In this document: one piece after another, positions 44,109-53,700 of the stretch
How the letters are laid out: the number at the start of each line of letters is the position of its first letter
Numbering within the stretch: position 1 is the stretch's first letter
Source of the DNA: an uncultured Flavobacterium sp.
GTDB taxonomy: Bacteria; Bacteroidota; Bacteroidia; Flavobacteriales; Flavobacteriaceae
Length of the DNA: 64,000 bases
Direction: 5' to 3'
NCBI RefSeq assembly: GCF_946481155.1
Contig: NZ_CAMLMK010000001.1
Span: forward strand, 26,567 to 90,566
Made by a program: the position numbers and the translations under genes
The notes under the pieces: generated by a model
The model's input: only the letters and a program-made list of their open reading frames with translations
What the model was told of the DNA's origin: nothing
Database searches by the model: none

Positions 44109-44876
44109 ATGCAAGTTTCTGTCATCCAGGCGCCTCTTTTTTGGGAAAACCCCGAAGCCAACCGAGAATATTTCACTGCAAAGATTCAGGAGATTTCCTG
44201 GGAAACCCATTTGGTCATTCTTCCGGAAATGTTTACCACCGGTTTTACGATGAACCCGAAGGAGGTTGCTGAAACCATGGAAGGCGCAACAGTACACTGG
44301 ATGAAAACCACAGCCATAAAAAGGAATTTTGCCATCATGGGAAGTGCAGTAATCCGCGAAGGCGATAATTACTATAACCGCTTGTTGTTTGTTTTTCCTA
44401 CCGGTGAAGTAGAATACTACGATAAACGTCACCTTTTTTCCTTAGCAGGAGAACATCAGGTTTATACCAAAGGTGCGGAGAGAAAAATTATCGATTATTA
44501 CGGATGGCGTATCTGCATGTTTATTTGCTATGATTTGCGTTTCCCCGTTTTTGCGCGTTTTAAAGCGGATTATGACTTACTGGTTTATGTTGCCAATTGG
44601 CCACAACCCAGAATAAATGCCTGGGACACACTTTTAAAAGCACGTGCCATCGAAAACATGTCGTATGTTATCGGCGTTAACCGGGTAGGCGAAGATGCCA
44701 ACCAGCATAAGTATACCGGACATTCGCAAGTGGTTGATTATCTGGGCAATTATTTAGCAGCGCCAACGGAAGAAGAAACGATTTTTACCGTTCAGCTGGA
44801 TAAGGAGCTAATGCTTGAAAGCAGAAGTAAATTCGGATTTTTGGGTGATCGCGACGAGTTTACTTTGACAGAATAA
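44109..44876 (+). CDS. nitrilase-superfamily amidohydrolase (omega-amidase-like)
   Basis: A 255-residue cytoplasmic amidase with the Glu-Lys-Cys triad: E in ILPEMFTTGF, K in YDKRHLF and C in FICYDLRFP. The length and the MEGATVHWM and GHSQVVDYLG segments match omega-amidase/YafV-type members, which hydrolyse 2-oxoglutaramate and related dicarboxylic amides. The exact substrate is unproven. Its 3' end overlaps that of the converging lipoprotein gene by 17 bp, so there is no room for a terminator and the two mRNAs probably overlap antisense. Confidence 0.92.
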   Translation: MQVSVIQAPLFWENPEANREYFTAKIQEISWETHLVILPEMFTTGFTMNPKEVAETMEGATVHWMKTTAIKRNFAIMGSAVIREGDNYYNRLLFVFPTGEVEYYDKRHLFSLAGEHQVYTKGAERKIIDYYGWRICMFICYDLRFPVFARFKADYDLLVYVANWPQPRINAWDTLLKARAIENMSYVIGVNRVGEDANQHKYTGHSQVVDYLGNYLAAPTEEETIFTVQLDKELMLESRSKFGFLGDRDEFTLTE

Positions 44877-46470
44877 AAACCTGGTCGACATCCCAATTGG
44901 CCCGTACGTCCAATTCTTTCGGAAAATAAATCACTTCTTCGGCCTGTCTTTTTTCGAGGAAGCTTCCTGTGGTCCATTCACCGTCTTTATTGTCATCGTA
45001 AACAATACGAACCATATACAATCTAGGCTCCAGGGCTTCAAAATTCAAAACGGTTTCCTTTTCGGAATATTTGGAAACAACAACATTTTCTTTGGCATCA
45101 AGAAGCTCCACAATAACTGGAAAGCGGTTTACATTCTCCAAAGTAAGTTTGAGGTTGCCATAATCGGTTAATTTCTTTGTCCCGATCGAATAAATTAAAG
45201 TGTCATTTTCCTTTTCGTAAAAATCCTTTAAAGCGCCCGGCAATAAAGTGATTTTGTATTTCCCTGCTTCTTCTTTTTTGAAATCAAATTCGATTAGCTG
45301 CTCGAATTCCTTATAGTTGGAAGTAAAAGCGACATTCGTAGAATCTTTGAGTATTGAAATCCTGGAATTGTCAATCTTCACAATCGGAGTAGTAACATTT
45401 AAGGTAAAATTTTCCCCAAAATTCAAAACGTCCCTTTGTTTTGGATTGACCGCAAGGGTGTCGACAGCTTTCATTTCTTTCATCCTCGTGGAAAAAACTT
45501 TTGAATAGTTGTCGTTAGTAATGGTTACCTGAACGGAATCGGCTTTTATTTTCGGAATAAAAATCTGCAAAGAATCTTTTCCGCGGAATTGCATCAGCTT
45601 AGATTCGACAATATCACCCCCTTTTTTCACGATGACTTTAGTATTCTTTCCATTGCCTTCATAACCCATAATGAGTTTATTTGCACTTGCCTGCGAAGGT
45701 TTCATGGCTTTAAAAGTCGCTTTTTCTTTGAACAACTCCAGTTTGTAAAGCGTGTCGGTTGGAATCGTAATCGGGTGTTTCAGAAAACCAATCTTGTCGT
45801 CTTTAGGATCAAACCTGTAGTTGTTGTTCTGGTCTTTTAGGCCAATAATTTTGTATTTTCCGGCTTTTAAATTCTCTAAAGCGAATGTTGGTAAGCTGTC
45901 GAGTGTGTTGGTTACATAATGAGGCTGTTGTTTGTAAATGGTAGAATCGGTAAAAGTTTCGGCTTCATACAATAATACGCTGACAAAATTATCTGGTTTT
46001 TTGGAATAAGCATCTTTAATCGCGCCACCAAGTTTCAGGGAATCAATGTGATCTCCTGTTGAAATTACATATTTAAACTGCGAGTAAGGATTACCTTCAT
46101 TATTATCAGTAATGCTTTGCCCGAAGTTAAAGCTGTAAGTCGTATTTGCTTTTAAGGTATCCAGTATCTTAATGGTGATGAATTTACTCGCGCTGCCCAT
46201 GGGGACAATTATCGGCGCGTTTTTCATCGGAGGCGAAATAATCAATTGTTTGTTGATGTCTTTAACCTTAATGTACTCATTGAAGTTGATTTTAATAAAA
46301 TCACCTTTGAAATTTGTGCTGAAATTCTTTGGGTCGCTATTGACAATAACCGGAGGTATGGTATCTTTCGTCCCGCCTGAAATGGTGCCTCTTTTTGCGC
46401 AGCCCGTTGCCAAAATTGAAAGTAAAGCGATAAAAAGTATAAATCTTGATTTCAACATCCTGAATTTCAT
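44860..46470 (-). CDS. Ig-like (Big_5-type) domain lipoprotein
   Basis: A 536-residue lipoprotein with a hydrophobic N-terminus and the lipobox ILATGC. An ATG at 46458 would give MLKSRFILFIALL and is an equally plausible start. After the cysteine, GTKDTIPPVIVNSDPKNFSTNFKG begins a Big_5-like Ig domain typical of Bacteroidota surface lipoproteins; further beta domains follow, and LKAGKYKIIGLKDQNNNYRFDPKDDKIGF resembles a carboxypeptidase-regulatory-like fold. Its function is not known. It follows comF by 55 nt in the same direction. Confidence 0.85.
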   Translation of the reverse strand: MKFRMLKSRFILFIALLSILATGCAKRGTISGGTKDTIPPVIVNSDPKNFSTNFKGDFIKINFNEYIKVKDINKQLIISPPMKNAPIIVPMGSASKFITIKILDTLKANTTYSFNFGQSITDNNEGNPYSQFKYVISTGDHIDSLKLGGAIKDAYSKKPDNFVSVLLYEAETFTDSTIYKQQPHYVTNTLDSLPTFALENLKAGKYKIIGLKDQNNNYRFDPKDDKIGFLKHPITIPTDTLYKLELFKEKATFKAMKPSQASANKLIMGYEGNGKNTKVIVKKGGDIVESKLMQFRGKDSLQIFIPKIKADSVQVTITNDNYSKVFSTRMKEMKAVDTLAVNPKQRDVLNFGENFTLNVTTPIVKIDNSRISILKDSTNVAFTSNYKEFEQLIEFDFKKEEAGKYKITLLPGALKDFYEKENDTLIYSIGTKKLTDYGNLKLTLENVNRFPVIVELLDAKENVVVSKYSEKETVLNFEALEPRLYMVRIVYDDNKDGEWTTGSFLEKRQAEEVIYFPKELDVRANWDVDQVFILSK

Positions 46471-46525
46471 TTAACACCACAAAATAACAATTATATTTAG
46501 TGGAAACGAAATGTTTTACACAAAA

Positions 46526-47209
46526 TTATGAATGCGAAAAAGCGATGGTAACGATACTTAGTTTTGCATTCGGTATTTTGAGCAAAGCCTGTCCGCAAGC
46601 CTCGAGTGTTGCGCCGCTGGTAACGACATCATCCACCAGAAGAAAATGTTTGCCATGGTCTTTTTCAGAGAAGGTTACATCAAAAAGTTCGGTGTTTATG
46701 TCGGTCCTGCTTAACAGATTTTTCTTTGTCTGTGTTTTGGAATACAATTTTCGCTGCAACAAGCTTTCATTAAACGGAACAGCAATACCTTCTGACAGCG
46801 ATTTTCCGAATAAAGTTACCTGATTGTAACCTCTTTCCTTTAATCTTTTAGGATGCAATGGCACGGGGATCACTTCGTCAAATTTTTCCAGCTCATGAAT
46901 TTCAGCCAGTTCCCGGGAGTATAAAGTTCCGAATAAGTCACCGATTTCTTCAGCTCCCCTGTATTTTAATTTATGGATAAGTTGCTGTGTAATTCCTTCT
47001 TTTCTGAAATAAACGATCGAAGAAGCATGGGTGACAGGCAGTCTTCCGTAAAATTTTTTAAAGGTTTCATTTTCAGCTGTAACGGAATGATTCGTGAAGG
47101 GCAAATTATGCCTACATTTGGAACAGATTACTGTTTCATGGGTCAGCATAAGTGTCTCACAACCATGGCAAATCCTTGGAAAAAGTAAGTTTATCAGTTT
47201 TTTTATCAT
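46526..47209 (-). CDS. comF: ComF family protein (phosphoribosyltransferase-like)
   Basis: A 227-residue protein. The N-terminus has a four-cysteine zinc site, CHGCE and CSKCR, followed by a linker and a type I phosphoribosyltransferase domain containing the PRPP loop LLVDDVVTSGATLEACG. VIPVPLHPKRLKERGYNQ is the usual ComF hood sequence. In naturally competent bacteria ComF supports uptake-linked DNA processing, but many carriers are not known to be competent, so the role here is uncertain. It is probably co-transcribed with the downstream Ig-like lipoprotein. Confidence 0.93.
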   Translation of the reverse strand: MIKKLINLLFPRICHGCETLMLTHETVICSKCRHNLPFTNHSVTAENETFKKFYGRLPVTHASSIVYFRKEGITQQLIHKLKYRGAEEIGDLFGTLYSRELAEIHELEKFDEVIPVPLHPKRLKERGYNQVTLFGKSLSEGIAVPFNESLLQRKLYSKTQTKKNLLSRTDINTELFDVTFSEKDHGKHFLLVDDVVTSGATLEACGQALLKIPNAKLSIVTIAFSHS

Positions 47210-47273
47210 TTTATCGATTTTTTTAGGTGTTTATTCTTAATAAAAGTATCTTGGCGCATATTATTCCCTGAAA

Positions 47274-47939
47274 ATGCCACAAAGAAAACTACTATACATC
47301 ACCACATCCGGAGTGGGACTCCTGCTTATAGGAGTAACTATGGTTTCGCTGAAACTGTACGATTTTTCCGTAAAAAATAAACGTCTCAAAGATAAAATAA
47401 CTTTAGAGAAATCCATACATCAGAATCAGATTTCGGAAATACTGAAGCGATACGATTCCCTGAACGAAGTTTATGCGTCCAAACAGGAAGTGTTGGATCA
47501 GCAAAAGAAAACCAGTGATTCGGTTACGACAGAACGCAATCTTACTCCAATTAAGAAAACCGTAAGCACAGCAAAAAAATTGAAGGCCATCAACGTGAAT
47601 GCCCGAGGCGTTAGGATTATAGGTAAAGATGTGGTGGAAACTACAGTGTCTTCCAAGATCGATCAGGTGCGCATCCGTTTTACTTTGGAAGAAAATAAAG
47701 ATCTGGAATCCGGAAATAAGAAGATTTTCATTCAGGTCGCCAATCCTAAAAACCGTCTGCTGATTTTAAAAGGACATTCTGAAACTCAATTGGTTAAGGA
47801 AATTTACTACGACAGGTTAAATACCGATGCCTGTCTTTTTGTGGATTTGTACCAACACCAGCTCATCATGGGCGACTATAAAATCAACCTTGTCTGCGAG
47901 GGTACGGTTATCGGTTCTGCTAATTTCAGGGTGAATTAA
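47274..47939 (+). CDS. membrane-anchored coiled-coil protein of unknown function
   Basis: A 221-residue protein. Residues 9-28 are a single transmembrane helix. Residues 30-78 are a charged coiled coil (KNKRLKDKITLEKSIHQNQ and following). The C-terminal region (about 100-221) is a compact beta-rich domain with HSETQLVKEIYYDR and INLVCEGTVIG. It resembles the layout of cell-envelope or gliding-related anchors with the C-terminal domain on the periplasmic side, but I do not recognise the family. It diverges from comF and is followed by glyS 66 nt downstream. Confidence 0.72.
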   Translation: MPQRKLLYITTSGVGLLLIGVTMVSLKLYDFSVKNKRLKDKITLEKSIHQNQISEILKRYDSLNEVYASKQEVLDQQKKTSDSVTTERNLTPIKKTVSTAKKLKAINVNARGVRIIGKDVVETTVSSKIDQVRIRFTLEENKDLESGNKKIFIQVANPKNRLLILKGHSETQLVKEIYYDRLNTDACLFVDLYQHQLIMGDYKINLVCEGTVIGSANFRVN

Positions 47940-47971
47940 AAATCTTCCAAAAAGATAGTTTTTGCACTATT

Positions 47972-47998
47972 TTTTCCCGACCTATTTTTATACTTTTG
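47972..47998 (+). promoter_or_regulatory. promoter for glyS, very close to the start codon
   Basis: TTG (47972-47974), a 16-nt spacer and TACTTTTG (47991-47998). The ATG is only 7 nt after the -7 element, so transcription may begin at or just before the start codon. Confidence 0.6.
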
Positions 47999-48005
47999 CG
48001 TCACT

Positions 48006-49547
48006 ATGGCAAAACAAGAAGATTTATTTAAGAATGTAGTTTCGCATGCAAAAGAATATGGATTTATTTTCCAGTCGAGCGAAATTTACGATGGTTTGAG
48101 TGCAGTATACGACTATGCTCAAAACGGAGTAGAATTAAAGAAAAATATCAGGGAATATTGGTGGCAGTCGATGGTACAGATGCACGAAAATATCGTGGGT
48201 CTTGACTCGGCGATTTTTATGCACCCGACCACATGGAAAGCATCCGGACACGTTGATGCTTTTAACGATCCGCTGATTGACAACAAAGATTCCAAAAAAA
48301 GATACCGTGCCGATGTTTTGGTGGAGGATCATGCCGAAAAAATTCATCAGAAAGCCAAAAAAGAAATAGAAAAGGCAAAAGCCCGTTTTGGCGAAGCCTT
48401 TAATGAAGAAGAATTTGTAACGACTAATGCACGCGTTATCGAATATCTTGCAAGAGAAAAAGAAATCCGCGAAAGATTAGGACGTTCTTTAGGTTCCGGT
48501 GATTTAGAAGATGTAAAAGCATTAATCGAAGAATTGGAAATCGCCGATCCGGAAACAGGTTCAAGAAACTGGACCGAAGTACGCCAGTTCAACCTAATGT
48601 TCGGGACCAAATTAGGCGCTTCCGCAGATTCTGCAATGGATTTATACCTGCGTCCGGAAACAGCTCAGGGAATTTTCGTAAACTTTTTGAACGTACAAAA
48701 AACCGGCCGTATGAAGATTCCATTCGGGATTGCGCAAACCGGTAAAGCTTTTCGTAATGAGATCGTAGCGCGTCAGTTTATCTTCCGTATGCGTGAATTC
48801 GAACAAATGGAAATGCAGTTTTTCGTGCGCCCGGGCGAAGAGATGAAATATTACGACTTCTGGAAAGAAACCCGATTGAAATGGCATTTATCCTTAGGCT
48901 TAGGAAAAGAAAATTACCGTTTCCACGACCATGAAAAATTAGCACACTATGCCAATGCTGCTGCGGATATCGAGTTCAACTTCCCATTCGGGTTCAAAGA
49001 GCTTGAAGGAATCCATTCGCGTACCGATTTCGATTTGAAAGCACACGAACAGTTTTCCGGTAAAAAAATGCAGTATTTCGATACCGAGTTAAACCAGAAT
49101 TATACGCCATATGTTGTTGAAACTTCGGTAGGTCTGGACAGAATGTTCTTAGCCGTGTTCTCAAATTCATTGAAAGAAGAAACTTTGGAAGACGGTTCCA
49201 CAAGGACAGTATTGCAATTGCCATCGGTTTTGGCGCCAACAAAAGCGGCGGTTTTACCATTGGTGAAAAAAGATGGCTTACCTGAAATTGCAAGACAAAT
49301 CATTGAAGATTTAAAATGGGATTTTAATGTAGCGTACGATGAAAAAGATGCTGTGGGGCGCCGTTACAGAAGACAGGATGCTTTAGGAACACCTTTCTGT
49401 ATAACCGTAGACCATCAAACATTGGAAGACCAAACGGTTACCATCCGCCACAGGGATTCTATGGCACAGGACAGAGTTAAGATTGAAGCATTACGAGGAA
49501 TCATCAATAACGAAGTTTCCATGAGAAACTGGTTAATGAAGATGTAG
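48006..49547 (+). CDS. glyS: glycine--tRNA ligase (single-chain, alpha2 type)
   Basis: A 513-residue class II synthetase that charges tRNA-Gly as a homodimer. Motif 2 is in GIAQTGKAFRNEIVARQFIFRMREFEQME and motif 3 in VVETSVGLDRMFLAVFSNS. YLRPETAQGIF is also typical. The C-terminal anticodon-binding domain spans from about residue 405 (LAPTKAAVLPLVKK) to the end. It is unrelated in architecture to the tetrameric GlyQ/GlyS pair of enterobacteria. A strong shared terminator follows. Confidence 0.97.
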   Translation: MAKQEDLFKNVVSHAKEYGFIFQSSEIYDGLSAVYDYAQNGVELKKNIREYWWQSMVQMHENIVGLDSAIFMHPTTWKASGHVDAFNDPLIDNKDSKKRYRADVLVEDHAEKIHQKAKKEIEKAKARFGEAFNEEEFVTTNARVIEYLAREKEIRERLGRSLGSGDLEDVKALIEELEIADPETGSRNWTEVRQFNLMFGTKLGASADSAMDLYLRPETAQGIFVNFLNVQKTGRMKIPFGIAQTGKAFRNEIVARQFIFRMREFEQMEMQFFVRPGEEMKYYDFWKETRLKWHLSLGLGKENYRFHDHEKLAHYANAAADIEFNFPFGFKELEGIHSRTDFDLKAHEQFSGKKMQYFDTELNQNYTPYVVETSVGLDRMFLAVFSNSLKEETLEDGSTRTVLQLPSVLAPTKAAVLPLVKKDGLPEIARQIIEDLKWDFNVAYDEKDAVGRRYRRQDALGTPFCITVDHQTLEDQTVTIRHRDSMAQDRVKIEALRGIINNEVSMRNWLMKM

Positions 49548-49561
49548 TTTCTGTTAGATAT

Positions 49562-49595
49562 AAAAAAGGCTTTCCAAAACGGAAAGCCTTTTTAT
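49562..49595. terminator. bidirectional intrinsic terminator
   Basis: AAAAAGGCTTTCC/GGAAAGCCTTTTT with a short AAAAC loop, between converging glyS and thiL. Confidence 0.9.
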
Positions 49596-49596
49596 T

Positions 49597-50649
49597 TTAT
49601 GCTTCTTCGGTCAGGGCATCCCAGCCTCTCGCTTTTAGTTCAATTTTCGTATTGGCACGGGTTACCAGATGAATGCCTTCGCTTTCCTGGGTCATGTGCC
49701 CGATAATGGAGAAATTCGGATTTCCTTTAATCTTGTCAAAGTCTTCCATTTTTATAGTGAATAGTAATTCGTAATCTTCGCCACCATTAATCGCCACAGT
49801 AGTACTGTCGATGTTGAATTCTTCGCACACATTGATTAATTGCGGATCCAAAGGCAACTTGTCTTCGTAAAGATTGCAGCCCACTTTAGAATGCTTACAC
49901 AAATGCATAATCTCCGAAGACAAACCATCAGAAATATCAATCATCGATGTGGGTTTTATTTCCAGTTTTTCCAAAAGTTCACGCACATCCACACGCGCTT
50001 CCGGTTTTAACTGACGTTCGATTAAGTAAGTGTAATTATCTAAATCGGGTTGGTTGTTCGGGTTTACTAAAAACACTTGCTTTTCACGTTCCAATACCTG
50101 CAAGCCCATATAAGCTGCACCAATATCCCCCGAAACGACTAATAAGTCGGTTTCACCTGCGCCGCTTCTGTACACAATTTCGTTTTCATCAGCTTCACCA
50201 ATTGCCGTAATGGATATCAATAATCCTTTTTGCGAAGACGTGGTATCGCCGCCAATTACATCAACGCTATAAATTTTAGAAGCCAGGGTAATTCCGGCAA
50301 ATAATTCCTCTAAAGCTTCCAAAGGAAAACGATTTGATACCGCAATGGAAACTGTGATTTGAGTTGGCTTCGCGTTCATCGCACAGATATCAGACACATT
50401 CGCCGAAACTGCTTTGTAGCCTAAATGCTTTAAGGGCATGTACGACAAATCAAAATGAACGCCTTCAATTAGCAGGTCGGTCGAGACAACAGCTTTTTTG
50501 GTTCCAAAATCCAAAACGGCAGCGTCATCGCCAATGCCTCTTATCGTGGAAGGTTGTGTAATTTCAAATTGTTTGGTCAAATGGTCGATTAAACCGAATT
50601 CGCCCAATTGTGCAATATTTGTCCGTTGCGGGGTTTTATCTTCAATCAT
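49597..50649 (-). CDS. thiL: thiamine-monophosphate kinase
   Basis: A 350-residue enzyme phosphorylating thiamine monophosphate to the active diphosphate. It shows TIRGIGDDAAVLDF and a second GGDTTSSQKG metal/ATP region, MIDISDGLSSEIMHL and GGEDYELLFT, all typical of the PurM-like ThiL fold. It belongs to vitamin B1 metabolism but no other thiamine genes are nearby. A TACCTTTG -7 element lies on the minus strand at 50677-50684, 27 nt before the ATG. Confidence 0.96.
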   Translation of the reverse strand: MIEDKTPQRTNIAQLGEFGLIDHLTKQFEITQPSTIRGIGDDAAVLDFGTKKAVVSTDLLIEGVHFDLSYMPLKHLGYKAVSANVSDICAMNAKPTQITVSIAVSNRFPLEALEELFAGITLASKIYSVDVIGGDTTSSQKGLLISITAIGEADENEIVYRSGAGETDLLVVSGDIGAAYMGLQVLEREKQVFLVNPNNQPDLDNYTYLIERQLKPEARVDVRELLEKLEIKPTSMIDISDGLSSEIMHLCKHSKVGCNLYEDKLPLDPQLINVCEEFNIDSTTVAINGGEDYELLFTIKMEDFDKIKGNPNFSIIGHMTQESEGIHLVTRANTKIELKARGWDALTEEA

Positions 50650-50693
50650 TATATTCAGATGCTATGTTAAGAAGTGCAAAGGTACAAAGATTC

Positions 50694-50732
50694 AAAACAA
50701 AAAGCCCGACTACTTTCGCAATCGGGCCTTTG
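50694..50732 (-). terminator. intrinsic terminator after the giant T9SS gene
   Basis: A GCCCGA/TCGGGC stem with a 12-nt loop; on the minus strand it is followed by TTTTTGTTTTG. Confidence 0.65.
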
Positions 50733-50734
50733 TC

Positions 50735-53700
50735 TTATCGTTTCATACTGAAGTGCGCTTTAAATTCCCGCTCTTCATTGTTTAATTTGTAGAATACCTG
50801 GAACCAATAATCCGTAGAAGGAAGTGGATTGCCATTAAAGGTGCCGTCCCATCCTTGTCCTGTAGGACTTATTTGTTTCAATAATTTTCCGTACCGGTCA
50901 TAGATGTTGATCAAGGCGTCCGACTGGTCATGCAGATCCCAAATGTTCCATCGGTCATTTACGCCATCACCGTTCGGAGTAAAGAAATTAGGATAATGTA
51001 ATGCAATGGCGGTTAAGATTACATCGTCACAGCCATTTACCGTATCTCTGATTGTTACGGTATGTTCGCCGGAAGCAACATTGTAGAAAACATTGCTGGT
51101 CTGGAAAGGGCCATTATCCAATTGGAAAATGTAATCTCCAAAACCGCCTGTAATATTTACCGTTATATCTATTTGACTTTCGAAGGCACCGGACACGCTT
51201 ATTGTGGCCAAAGCTGCACTGGATTTGGTAATCACTACCTGCGTATCGTTGTAATTGCAATTTGAACCAATGTCGGGGGTGAGTTTAGTGAACCGTACAT
51301 CATAGGTTCCTTCCTGCGTTGCGGTATAACTTGGCCCCGTTCCCATTAAAGTGCTTCCTAAATACCAGTCTACTGTATAAATGGCTGGATTTAAGCCGGT
51401 ATTTATTGTGTAAGGCTGCAGCGTTATATTTGTTACTGGATCAACACAGATAATTCCGTCAGGGAAATCAATATCAAGCAGCGGGTGTACCGTAAAAGTA
51501 AATTGTGTTTCGTCGGTGCAGGCAGCATTGTTTGTAGCTGTTGCGTAAACATACACGGTATACGTTCCCGGAGCAGAATAGGTGTAATCTGATGGTGATA
51601 TCAGGCCAACACCGCCTTGCTGGGAATAATAACCGATAGTATAATTTACCACAGGTAATGCCGGCAGGGTATAACTACCGCATTCTTCGGGGTCAAATGT
51701 CAAAGGAGGTAAAACAGGAGTATCCGAAACCGTGATGGTAAAGGATTTTTCCTCAATACAGGTAATACCGAATCTTCCTGCGTTTACAGCATAAACGTAA
51801 ACAGTCACCGGGGTATTGAGGGACGTGAAGACGGTTCCGTTTGGCACAGGATTGATTCCGCCAGTATTGAAAAAGTATCCTATTGTATAATTATTGGATG
51901 GTTCCGGAGGAACATGGGTTAATACCGGCAAAGTATAACTGTCGCATACATTCACATCATCATAATCCGGCAGGTTGATACCGTTGTAATATACTTCAAA
52001 CGGTTTGTCGTAAACACATAGGGTTATCGGATCTACGTTGTACATGTAAAAAGTATTGTCGGTATTGAAAATATCAGTAGCCGACACTACAGTTCCAGAT
52101 CCTGATGGCCCGCCGGGCGCTGTATATACAGTACCATTGGTCGGTGTTGGAATGGAATAAGGCAGACACTGAATGGTATTGATCGGCTCATCGGTTACGG
52201 GATACGGATTGATGCTGATAGTGAAACTGTTTTCATTGGCGCACCCGTTTCCGTCCGGACCGCTATAGATGTAGTAAGTTCCCGGGCTAAGATTACTTCC
52301 GGATAAATCTACAATTGCCCCTGCAGATAACGGAATCTGCCCAACAGTCGCAGGTCCTCCCGGGAAGGTGAAATAAGAGCCATTGGTTAAAACCGGTAAA
52401 ATAAATTCACCACAATAAGTTCCACTTGTTATTGTGTCAAGAGATGGTAGTTGGTTTATTGTTATATTGTAATTCAGATTGTCGGTACAATTGGGTAAGC
52501 TGGTTGTATTGGCATAATAATAAACAATCTGCGATGTCATGATTGGGATGTTTGGATCTATCGCATTTCCGCCACCCATTGGGGCATCGTAGTAGCCGCC
52601 AAAAGTTATTGGAGGTAACGTGTAGCTTCCGCAACCTGAAACATTTGTAAACTGGCTTGTGTCAACAATACTCACGGTAAATGAGGTTTCAATAGAACAA
52701 TTCGGATTTGCTGAAAAAACATATACCGTCTGTGAAGCAGTGAGTACATCGCCGGCATTCAATGGTCCTATTCCGCCGCTGTTAGTGTAATAACCGCCAT
52801 TAGTCAATGCAGGTAAAACATAGCTGTCACAGGTAACGATATCGGTAGGGGCGTCGACTAAAGGAATCGCATGGATATTGATAGTATACAATTGGTCAAT
52901 ACAAACGCTTCCGTTCATTTCAGCATAGTAATAGATATCCTGCGTGATGGTTGCCTGAGTAGTATTTGTAAACGTTGTTCCCGTCGGAATAAGGACACCG
53001 CCACCTGTTGGCCCGCCCGCCGCTGTATAGAAAGCACCAATATTAAACGGAGTTTCCGGGACGATAAATGTTCCGCAATTATCTAAGGGAGGAATGTATT
53101 CATCTATAAAATAAGCATTGAACGAAGATTGATTCGTGCACCCATTGCTATCGGGACCAGCAAAAATATAATAAAGCCCTCCATTATTAATTACATCTCC
53201 CGCGCTCATTGGATTACCTGTTCCGTCAGGACCATCATAATAGGTCCCGTTTGTAATCGGTGGTAAAGTATAACTGGTGCATTCTATAGCATCCGGAATT
53301 GTATCAACAATGGGAAGCGGATTTATAGTAATCACGGCACTCGTAACGGCAAAACAGCTTGGGTTGGAAATATCCTGCATTTGCGCCCATACGGTTACGC
53401 TTGTCGTTCCGGCTGGAATATTCAGAGAAGTACCGATGCTGTTAATTCCCTGTTGGGCATCCGCTTGCGAATTGTAATAGGTGATGTTGTAATTGGCTGC
53501 GGGCTGCCCGTCTAAAACCGCAGGATTTAAATTCAGTAAGTTATAATTTTGTCCGCTGGCATTGTCACAGGTAGCTACATTTATATTGGTTCCCGCCGTT
53601 ACGGCATTGGTTACTACCAGATCGAAAGTGTAAACCGCATCACAAAAGTTGCCGGTTTGGGTATTGAATATTTTGATATATATGGTCTGGCCGCCTGCAC

